Of a stretch of DNA of 32,189 nt, positions 21,303 to 26,257 are shown piece after piece. How positions within the stretch are numbered: position 1 is the first letter of the stretch; each line of letters begins with the position of its first letter. This DNA is from Haloarcula sinaiiensis tailed virus 1 (taxonomy: Viruses; Uroviricota; Caudoviricetes; Kirjokansivirales), in NCBI RefSeq assembly GCF_000907675.1, contig NC_021471.1; one strand, 5' to 3'. Both the position numbers and the translations under genes were made by a program. Below the pieces are notes generated by a model. That model did not search any database. It was not told the origin of the DNA and was given only the letters and a program-made list of their open reading frames with translations.

Positions 21303-21318
21303 GGCCCCACCACGGGCC
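21303..21318 (-). promoter_or_regulatory. Hairpin in the leader of the Tat gene
   Basis: GGCCC (21303-21307) and GGGCC (21314-21318) form a 5-bp stem with a CACCAC loop 15-30 bases before the Tat gene start. TATA-like words on the minus strand lie farther out (CTATAG around 21328-21333 and TTTTA at 21351-21355), implying a short leader rather than a leaderless message. Confidence 0.35.
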
Positions 21319-21374
21319 GACGACAGGCTATAGTAGTATGGCGAGTGGCATAAAACAGACGAAACCGGCAAGTC

Positions 21375-21728
21375 TCAAGCTTCGAACTGCCCGGCGATGT
21401 CCTTGATAGCATCCAGTTCGTCACGGGCGCGGTCGGGGTCGCTATCATCCAGCGCCGACGCGGCGTTCACCGCGCGCTGTTGGATGCGAGAGGCGAGCAG
21501 GCGGGCCGTGCGCTCCTCCATGTCAGAGAACCCGTCACTGGTTGTCGCCCGAGCGTCCTGCTCCAGCAGCGCCCACAGACGCTCGTACAGCGTGGTGTTA
21601 CGCGGGACCGTGACCTGCCATTCACTCCAGACGGAATCGGGAACGAAAAACTGGTAGGATGTGACGCCGGTATCCTCGCCGTATTGGTCGTTGATGCGTT
21701 GCTCTGCGGCTGTACGCTTGGATGCCAT
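21375..21728 (-). CDS. Putative RHH-like regulator, leftward
   Basis: A 117-residue protein with a possible RHH core: SYQFFVPDSVWSEWQVTVPRNTTLYERLWALLEQDARA (about 24-62) gives a strand then two helices. A basic N-terminus (MASKRTAAEQR) and a helical C-terminal half (MEERTARLLASRIQQRAVNAASAL) accompany it. It is transcribed leftward, divergent from the early-type operon at 21823. A TTTA box on the minus strand (21754-21757) lies 26-29 bases before its ATG. Position and size suggest a regulator of this divergent region, but the family is not certain. Confidence 0.62.
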   Translation of the reverse strand: MASKRTAAEQRINDQYGEDTGVTSYQFFVPDSVWSEWQVTVPRNTTLYERLWALLEQDARATTSDGFSDMEERTARLLASRIQQRAVNAASALDDSDPDRARDELDAIKDIAGQFEA

Positions 21729-21822
21729 ACTATCGCTTGTGTCTGTGGGCGTGTAAACTTACCGGCGGTTACTCGAAACCACTGGTTTTAATAGGCCGTG
21801 TGACATACGATTAGGTGTGACA
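21729..21822. promoter_or_regulatory. Divergent promoter region with a palindromic operator
   Basis: This 94-base gap holds two opposed promoters. The leftward one has TTTA on the minus strand at 21754-21757, 26-29 bases from its start. The rightward one has TTTTAATA at 21786-21793, 30-37 bases from ATG 21823. A perfect 13-base palindrome AAACCA-C-TGGTTT (21776-21788) overlaps the rightward TATA box, the position for a repressor operator. Confidence 0.6.
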
Positions 21823-21945
21823 ATGACAGACTGTGACCTGACCGCTGTGGTGTGTGAGACGCTCGCCTTCGATGCATTGCCCGACTACGACGTGTACACG
21901 GCGGCGACGTGGGCGATTCAAGACAGTATCGAACAGCAGGTATGA
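21823..21945 (+). CDS. Hypothetical 40-residue protein, first gene of the rightward operon
   Basis: This tiny frame begins at ATG 21823 behind the TATA box and palindrome, and ends in a stop that overlaps the next ATG. The sequence MTDCDLTAVVCETLAFDALPDY and ATWAIQDSIEQQV is acidic and helical. No family is recognisable. The promoter position and coupling argue that it is translated. It may matter mainly as the leader cistron of the operon, or act as a small inhibitor. Confidence 0.55.
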   Translation: MTDCDLTAVVCETLAFDALPDYDVYTAATWAIQDSIEQQV

Positions 21946-22073
21946 GTGGGCGTTACTGGGACGACAGCGACACCATGTCTACCCGCATCCACCGCGCGCT
22001 GGTGGTCCAAGAGTTCGGCCCCGGCGACGTTGACGCGCTGGGGTACATCGCCCGCTCGAAAGGCTGGGACTGA
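21942..22073 (+). CDS. Hypothetical 43-residue protein
   Basis: It starts in the stop of the preceding frame (ATGA overlap). The protein MSGRYWDDSDTMSTRIHRALVVQEFG, ending GPGDVDALGYIARSKGWD, looks like two short helices with a Gly-rich turn. Third codon positions favour G/C. No function is recognisable. A 60-base gap with a GGAGG-type site (GGAGGAG at 22121-22127) leads to the next gene. Confidence 0.5.
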   Translation: MSGRYWDDSDTMSTRIHRALVVQEFGPGDVDALGYIARSKGWD

Positions 22074-22133
22074 CGGTCCCGCTCCCCGGACAGGTGCGTG
22101 GGGTCGACCCGCGTGCCACGGAGGAGTTTACAG

Positions 22134-22259
22134 ATGCCAACGACACACTACCGATGCGAGTATCCGACGCTGACAGTACAGACAACCGACGCCGAAACCG
22201 CCGACGCCGAGCGACGGGGCGGGGCGCGCGTGACCGCAACGATGGTGAGTGACGAATGA
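22134..22259 (+). CDS. Hypothetical 41-residue protein
   Basis: A short frame from ATG 22134, preceded by a good ribosome binding site (GGAGGAG, 22121-22127), which decides the start. It ends in an ATGA overlap with the next gene. The sequence starts with a strand-like CEYPTLTVQTTDAETADAERR and ends with another strand, ARVTATMVSDE, so it may form a small beta structure. No family is known to me. Confidence 0.55.
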   Translation: MPTTHYRCEYPTLTVQTTDAETADAERRGGARVTATMVSDE

Positions 22260-22648
22260 CGGACGGCGCTGTGGACGCTGACTACGGCGAGGGGCTACAG
22301 GACTACTACGACCGGGTTGCCGACGCGCTCGAAGACGTGCCCGGCGAACCCGTCGTGGGTGGCTGTGCTATCGACATCGTCACGCGGCAGGTCGTTTACG
22401 TGGTTGACCGCGTGGCCGACAGCTGCGTGGAGTATTACGACGCCGAAGGCTTCGACCTCGTCACGTACAAGATGCATCCGTTCCTGCCGGGCATCTCAGT
22501 CGAGAACGCGGTGTACGAGTGTGTGTACGTTGACGGCAACCCACAGAACACGCACAAGCCCGGCCGAACCTACGACTTCCCGACGGCGCGGCTGATGCCG
22601 TTCCCGGTCGGAATCGCAACGGACACCTACGAGGTGGGCGGCGTATGA
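22256..22648 (+). CDS. Hypothetical 130-residue protein
   Basis: A well-formed acidic protein coupled on both sides by 4-base overlaps. It has an N-terminal helix (GEGLQDYYDRVADALEDVPGE), a strand core (VVGGCAIDIVTRQVVYVVDRVADSCVEYY), and a Tyr/Pro-rich second half (MHPFLPGISVENAVYECVYVDGNPQNTHKPGRTYDFPTARL) ending in PVGIATDTYEVGGV. Three cysteines are not in a zinc pattern. I do not recognise a family. Its place directly before the annealing-like and clamp genes suggests a role in replication or early takeover. Confidence 0.68.
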   Translation: MTDGAVDADYGEGLQDYYDRVADALEDVPGEPVVGGCAIDIVTRQVVYVVDRVADSCVEYYDAEGFDLVTYKMHPFLPGISVENAVYECVYVDGNPQNTHKPGRTYDFPTARLMPFPVGIATDTYEVGGV

Positions 22649-23316
22649 GTGACTGGATCGTCCGCGGCGAGAAGGACAGCGGCGACATGGTCGAACGTGA
22701 CGCGACCTCCCGAAGTGACGCCGAGGAAACCAAGGCCGAAGCCGAAGACCTCGGACTCTCCAACGTCGAGATTATCCCACCGGGCGATGCCGAATCCGAC
22801 GGTGGCGCTGTTCCGGAGAATCCCGGCGCGGCGAAAGAGCAAGGCGAGTCACCCGAGGAAGCGGCCGAACGAATCAGTGACGACGGTGTCACGGCGGAAG
22901 TTGTTGACCACTCTCCCGACGCCGAAGCGGGACAAGAGAACTACAACCTGCCCGACGACGGCCCCAGTGTTGACGAGGACCCACTCGTGTGGATGCCCGA
23001 GGAGTTTACCGACACCATAGACGGCACGGTCGCAATCAACCGCAAGGGCTTCGAGGTGCTCGCCCACCACTACGATATCTCGTGTGCGACCGAGGTGTCT
23101 GAAGCGCTGACGACCGACGACAGGGTCGTGTTCAAGGCGACGGCGACCGACGCCGACGGTGATGTGTACACCGCCTTCGGGAGTGCCGGGGCGGAGCGGG
23201 GCGACACTGACCGGCCGACCGTGGAAATGGCCGACACTCGTGCGTACAAGCGAGCGATTAGCCGGGCGACGGGCGTGGGCATGGTCGCCGTGGAAGAACT
23301 ACAGGATTCGCTATGA
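22645..23316 (+). CDS. Putative ssDNA-annealing / recombination-type protein
   Basis: A 223-residue protein in two parts. The first 110 residues are a low-complexity acidic stretch (Asp/Glu/Pro/Gly). The C-terminal domain (about 120-223) has alternating strands (VVFKATATDADGDVYTAFGSAG) and a motif MADTRAYKRAISRATGVGMVAVEEL that closely resembles the A-x-TRA-x-x-RAl signature shared by ERF/Rad52-like single-strand annealing proteins and related phage recombinases. Those proteins bind ssDNA and promote strand annealing during replication or repair. The match is to a short motif only. Neighbouring PCNA and MCM genes support a replication setting. A different DNA-binding role is possible. Confidence 0.55.
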   Translation: MSDWIVRGEKDSGDMVERDATSRSDAEETKAEAEDLGLSNVEIIPPGDAESDGGAVPENPGAAKEQGESPEEAAERISDDGVTAEVVDHSPDAEAGQENYNLPDDGPSVDEDPLVWMPEEFTDTIDGTVAINRKGFEVLAHHYDISCATEVSEALTTDDRVVFKATATDADGDVYTAFGSAGAERGDTDRPTVEMADTRAYKRAISRATGVGMVAVEELQDSL

Positions 23317-23543
23317 GCGACATCGGCCAACTGTCGAGCGCGGCGGAGAACGCGGCCGTGCTTGACTGTGTGACGTGGACGGACTGGCGAGACAGCGCCG
23401 ATCCCTGCGTGGTCCTTGTCGTCACCGGCCACGGGATACCGCCGCAAGTGCAGGACGTGCTGGTGGCGCATGGTCTCTCGGTTGACATGGAAGCGTCGGG
23501 GACACGCACCGGCCCCGAAACCACCGAAGTGATAGCGAGGTGA
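23313..23543 (+). CDS. Hypothetical 76-residue protein
   Basis: This gene starts in the stop of the annealing-like gene (ATGA overlap). The protein is a small alpha/beta unit: a helix (SDIGQLSSAAENAAVLDCV), a strand (PCVVLVVTGHGIPPQVQDVLVAHGLSVDMEASG) and a final strand (TTEVIAR). The pattern of a strand followed by GHGIPPQVQDVL is compatible with a small ferredoxin-like fold. No family is recognised. It is co-translated with the recombination-type gene, so an accessory function there is plausible. Confidence 0.62.
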   Translation: MSDIGQLSSAAENAAVLDCVTWTDWRDSADPCVVLVVTGHGIPPQVQDVLVAHGLSVDMEASGTRTGPETTEVIAR

Positions 23544-23547
23544 TGCC

Positions 23548-23772
23548 ATGACAGAACGAGAGGACAGCAGAGTGACGAGTTCAAAAATCGGCGAGTCGTT
23601 CGTCGTGTTCGACCGCGACAACAACGACGCGTGGCCCCACACCTGCGACAGTGTGGACATCATCCTATCGCGGCAATCGCGGGTTACTTTCTTTCCGTCC
23701 TTCGCCGTAACCACAACACTTAGTACGCGGGCGTGCGTGCGTGGTTGTGTATGGTCCGATATACAGAACTGA
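23548..23772 (+). CDS. Hypothetical small protein, 3' end uncertain
   Basis: The frame opens at ATG 23548, four bases after the previous stop. Its first 40 codons (MTEREDSRVTSSKIGESFVV, then FDRDNNDAWPHTCDSVDI) are acidic and have normal G/C third bases. The last 25 codons lose this bias and read through the promoter and start of the next gene, ending 22 bases inside it. That is odd. The real gene may have been longer or may have lost its natural stop when the next gene's promoter was inserted. The start is credible; the end may not be functional. Confidence 0.42.
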   Translation: MTEREDSRVTSSKIGESFVVFDRDNNDAWPHTCDSVDIILSRQSRVTFFPSFAVTTTLSTRACVRGCVWSDIQN

Positions 23773-23891
23773 GTGTGTACATGCATCCAAGCGATGCCGA
23801 AGCGGTGCATGACGCTGCCGAGGAACAGGGTTACGAAACAACGAGCGAGTACGTCCGCGAGTGCGTCCCGGAGTGTGAAACCGATGAGTGA
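23751..23891 (+). CDS. Small RHH protein, preceding PCNA
   Basis: A 46-residue protein with a compact ribbon-helix-helix: strand MVRYTELSVYM, helix HPSDAEAVHDAAEEQG, helix TTSEYVRECVPEC. It starts at ATG 23751, 26-31 bases after a TTAGTA box (23720-23725), so it is probably leaderless. Its stop overlaps the PCNA ATG by eight bases, so the clamp depends on this message. Such proteins commonly autoregulate their own operon, so it may control clamp expression. No operator palindrome was obvious. Confidence 0.65.
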   Translation: MVRYTELSVYMHPSDAEAVHDAAEEQGYETTSEYVRECVPECETDE

Positions 23892-24645
23892 CGACACGGT
23901 CTTGGAGACTATCGTTCCGGCCGGCGAGCTACAGACGACGCTCGACATCCTCCGGTCACTGGTGCAGGAAGCGATCCTGCATATCGGCAAGGACGGCATC
24001 CGAACCGCCGTCGTGGAGCCGGGGAACGTGTGTATGTACAGCCCGGTCAAGCTTGGGCCGTCGGCCTTCGAGAGTGTGCCGTCCGGGTCCTTCGCACTCG
24101 GCATCAACCTCGAATCGCTGGAGGATAGCCTGCACCGCGCCGCCCCGGATACGCCGGTCTCGCTATCGTTCGACACGGAGAAGCGCCGTCTTCGCGTGCA
24201 GTACGACCGCGTCGACATGGACTTGGCGTGTATCGACCCCGACAGTATCCGAGACGAACCTGACAACCCCGACCCCGGACTGCCGAACCACTTCGCCGTC
24301 AGTACGGACGACCTCGAAGCGGCCGTCGACACCGTTGAGTTGGTCACTGACCACTTGGACGTGCATGTTGACGACGACGCGGTCCGGTTCCGCGGCAAGG
24401 GCGACACCGACACCGCCGAGTACCAACTGCTCGAAGACGAGTTGTACCAGCCGGACCTGAACGAGGAAACCATGTCAATCTTCAGCATGGAGTTCATGCA
24501 GTCGCTTATCGGGGCGGTCCCCAACGGGACCGACGAGGTGCAGATTCACGTCGGCGACGAGTTCCCAATCCTCATGGAGTACGAATACGCCGACGGTGCG
24601 GGCTACGCCGAAGCCATGCTCGCGCCGCGAATCCAGAACAGGTGA
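23884..24645 (+). CDS. pcn: Sliding clamp, PCNA
   Basis: A 253-residue protein with clear archaeal PCNA features: an N-terminal helix-strand start (VLETIVPAGELQTTLDILRSLVQEAILHIGKDGIRTAVVEPGNV), an interdomain connector region (about 110-135), a second repeat with LDVHVDDDAVRFRGKGDTD, and the conserved C-terminus MEYEYADGAGYAEAMLAPRIQ. PCNA forms a trimeric ring that tethers DNA polymerase, ligase and nucleases. I chose ATG 23884, which overlaps the small RHH gene. A virus with its own clamp but no polymerase gene in this window would recruit a host polymerase. The clamp could have been acquired from a haloarchaeal host. Confidence 0.93.
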   Translation: MSDDTVLETIVPAGELQTTLDILRSLVQEAILHIGKDGIRTAVVEPGNVCMYSPVKLGPSAFESVPSGSFALGINLESLEDSLHRAAPDTPVSLSFDTEKRRLRVQYDRVDMDLACIDPDSIRDEPDNPDPGLPNHFAVSTDDLEAAVDTVELVTDHLDVHVDDDAVRFRGKGDTDTAEYQLLEDELYQPDLNEETMSIFSMEFMQSLIGAVPNGTDEVQIHVGDEFPILMEYEYADGAGYAEAMLAPRIQNR

Positions 24646-24651
24646 GCGAAT

Positions 24652-25197
24652 GTGTCAGACTACACCCGCGGGCCGACGTATGCTCGCTCGGACCGGCCGA
24701 CGTTCGAGTACAAGGCGAGCGCGCCGGGGTCGACCGGCGGCGGCTACCCACGCGTCCGGTCGTGTGAACGCCGAGACCACACACCCAGCCAGAACTCGGA
24801 AGATGTGTACGTGGCGATTCACCGACTCGCCGCCGTGGCGTGGCATCTCGGCGACGGGACGCTCGGCGAGGATGTTCACCTCTCGGACATGGACGACATG
24901 GACGTGCATCACCAGCAACCCGGCAGTGACCGCCGTGGGATGCCGTCGGCCAACGGCGAGAAGTGGACTACTCTCGTGTCGCACGGGTCCCACGCCGAGA
25001 TTACGCAGTCACAGATGCGGGCGTGGGCCGAGGACGCGAAAGAGTCCGCCGACGAGGAGTACACCGACGGCGACCGTTGTGTCAGGTGCAACGCCGACCC
25101 CGACGTGCCGTGTCAGTCCGACGACTGGGACGGCGTGGCCTGTGTCGAGTGTGCGCAACGGCTGTCCGACGCGGCGGAGATTGAGGTGCTACAATGA
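24652..25197 (+). CDS. Zinc-knuckle protein with an HNH-like core pattern
   Basis: A 181-residue protein starting at GTG 24652, six bases after PCNA. The overlapping ATG at 24650 leads to a different, implausible frame. The middle (about 50-115) has the order VYVAIHRLAAVAW, then MDVHHQQPG, reminiscent of the His-Arg-Leu and paired His elements of HNH proteins, but the third catalytic element is not clear. The C-terminus has a Cys cluster, CVRC...PC...CVEC (about 143-172), which should bind zinc. It could be a degenerate homing nuclease or a DNA-binding protein. Function is uncertain, but third-base bias and coupling make it a real gene. Confidence 0.62.
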   Translation: MSDYTRGPTYARSDRPTFEYKASAPGSTGGGYPRVRSCERRDHTPSQNSEDVYVAIHRLAAVAWHLGDGTLGEDVHLSDMDDMDVHHQQPGSDRRGMPSANGEKWTTLVSHGSHAEITQSQMRAWAEDAKESADEEYTDGDRCVRCNADPDVPCQSDDWDGVACVECAQRLSDAAEIEVLQ

Positions 25198-25334
25198 TGA
25201 GTAGGTGCGAGTTCGGCAAGTGCGACAACGACGGAACCGAAGCCCGTATCAGCGAAGTCAACGGCGAGACGTACACCTACTGCCCGGAGCATGACCCGCT
25301 CCCGTGTGAAGGGTTCTGCGAGTTAGACACATGA
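25194..25334 (+). CDS. Small zinc-ribbon protein
   Basis: A 46-residue protein overlapping the previous stop (ATGATGA). The pattern CEFGKC near residues 5-10, then TYCPEHDPLPCEGFC at about 29-43, offers five Cys and one His in short loops. This suggests a knuckle or ribbon binding one or two zinc ions. Such mini-proteins are common in haloarchaeal genomes and viruses. It is coupled to the next gene by a 4-base overlap. The function is unknown. Confidence 0.58.
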   Translation: MMSRCEFGKCDNDGTEARISEVNGETYTYCPEHDPLPCEGFCELDT

Positions 25335-25468
25335 CCGACGAGGAGTTCCGCGACGAGCTACGCGCCGTCGTCCGCCGCCACGATCCCGACCCCGACGAAC
25401 TACGGGCCGTGGCCGATAGTCTCGAAGAACTCGCAGAGAAGTGGGACGCCGCCGACGACGTGCTGTAG
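25331..25468 (+). CDS. Hypothetical 45-residue helical protein
   Basis: Starts inside the stop of the preceding zinc-ribbon gene. It is a single acidic helix bundle: MTDEEFRDELRAVVRRHDPD followed by PDELRAVADSLEELAEKWDAADDVL. It ends the operon that began at 21823; a non-coding stretch with hairpins follows. A role in binding another protein of the operon is likely, but no homolog is known to me. Confidence 0.55.
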   Translation: MTDEEFRDELRAVVRRHDPDPDELRAVADSLEELAEKWDAADDVL

Positions 25469-25614
25469 TCCGGAACCCATACTCTTTTAGCGTTGTAGCG
25501 TATAGATGAAACTACGCAGTTGAACGCCTCGTAGAAAGCCGCGGTTGGACGTGTCTTTCTACGGTATCCTACACTATCAGTGTTGGGTTTCGGCAGTGTC
25601 CTGCGGCACGACCC
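25469..25614 (+). ncRNA. Non-coding, hairpin-rich stretch, possible small RNA
   Basis: A CTCTTTTAG box with TTTT at 25484-25487 is followed, at the usual promoter distance, by non-coding sequence. CGTAGAAAG (25530-25538) pairs perfectly with CTTTCTACG (25555-25563) around a 16-base loop. A second hairpin ACACT/AGTGT (25571-25575 and 25579-25583) then precedes a GGGTTT run. No frame of any size fits. It could be a small RNA made from the T-box, or simply terminators after the operon. Confidence 0.35.
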
Positions 25615-25764
25615 ATGACAGATGCCACAGTTCGATGCGACCAATGCGACAGTTTCGTAGAGTTAGTCAGACAAGAGAACCGAACGCTTGCGCTCCGATG
25701 CGACTGTTCCGACCGCCGTAGCATCAAGGTCTCCCGGAGCCTTCCCGACGGGTGGTCGGCATGA
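25615..25764 (+). CDS. Small zinc-ribbon protein
   Basis: A 49-residue protein with CDQC (about 8-11) and CDC (about 29-31), a likely zinc ribbon, followed by a basic strand (RRSIKVSRSLPDGW). Its stop overlaps the ATG of the next gene by four bases. Zinc ribbons like this can contact DNA or RNA polymerase. It may assist the following RHH/coiled-coil protein. The start is the first ATG after the hairpin stretch. No family is recognised. Confidence 0.6.
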   Translation: MTDATVRCDQCDSFVELVRQENRTLALRCDCSDRRSIKVSRSLPDGWSA

Positions 25765-26165
25765 CAGGCGATACCGACCGATTGGTGGCAGAGATAGATA
25801 CTGAACTGAAGGGGCGGGCGAAGGCTGACCCGCGGACGATCCGCGAAATAGTCGAAGCCGCCCTACAGCGTGAGTTCTCCACGGCCGACACTGCGGCTGT
25901 GGAACGACGCATCGAGGAGAGCAAGCAACGAATCCGAACACTTGAACGGGAGATTAGCGACCGCGAGCGCGAGCTTGCAGACGAACGGGATAAACTTAGC
26001 CGGCTTCAAGCGCAGTTAAAACAGTACGAGAACGGCGTCTCGTCAGAACTGCAGGAAGCCCGCGAGACCCTCTCAGATACGCCGAAGGACCCCGACAACC
26101 CCGCGATACAGCAGTGGGCGAAAGACCTCGGCATGACCCCCGACGAACTACTGGAGGAGTTGTAA
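25761..26165 (+). CDS. RHH/coiled-coil DNA-binding protein, origin-adjacent
   Basis: A 134-residue protein. The N-terminal 40 residues (DRLVAEIDTELKGRAKADPRTIREIVEAALQREF) give a strand and two helices like RHH proteins. A long coiled coil spans about 45-100 (TAAVERRIEESKQRIRTLEREISDRERELADERDKLSRLQAQLKQY). The C-terminus (NPAIQQWAKDLGMTPDELLEEL) is a small acidic helical unit. It ends five bases before an array of GTACATT and CTACTACA repeats leading to mcm. RHH plus dimer-forming coil directly beside iterons suggests an origin-binding or mcm-regulating protein. That role is an inference from position. Confidence 0.68.
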   Translation: MTGDTDRLVAEIDTELKGRAKADPRTIREIVEAALQREFSTADTAAVERRIEESKQRIRTLEREISDRERELADERDKLSRLQAQLKQYENGVSSELQEARETLSDTPKDPDNPAIQQWAKDLGMTPDELLEEL

Positions 26166-26170
26166 CGACT

Positions 26171-26256
26171 GTACAGTACATTGTACATTGTACATTGAAT
26201 GTACATTTGTACATTACTACTACACTACTACACTACTACACTACTACACTACTACA
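26171..26256. repeat. Iteron array before mcm, candidate replication origin or operator
   Basis: There are two adjacent repeat families. GTACATT occurs three times head to tail (26176-26196) and twice more (26201-26207, 26209-26215). Within them lies a perfect 17-base palindrome TGTACATT-G-AATGTACA (26189-26205). Five exact tandem copies of CTACTACA then fill 26217-26256, ending one base before the mcm ATG. The region is A/T-rich against a GC-rich genome, as expected for an unwinding element. An origin, an autoregulatory site, or both are possible. Confidence 0.75.
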
Positions 26257-26257
26257 C

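Noticed and set aside
23070-24524. 484-residue antisense frame over the PCNA region
   Set aside because: Ser/Arg-rich translation typical of antisense to haloarchaeal genes; PCNA on the plus strand is clear.
26217-26256. CRISPR array
   Set aside because: The five CTACTACA units are 8 bp and contiguous with no spacers, so they are tandem repeats.
26114-26257. N-terminal extension of MCM
   Set aside because: It overlaps the previous gene and translates the repeat array (His-Tyr-Tyr-Thr-Thr runs); the ATG at 26258 starts a normal MCM.
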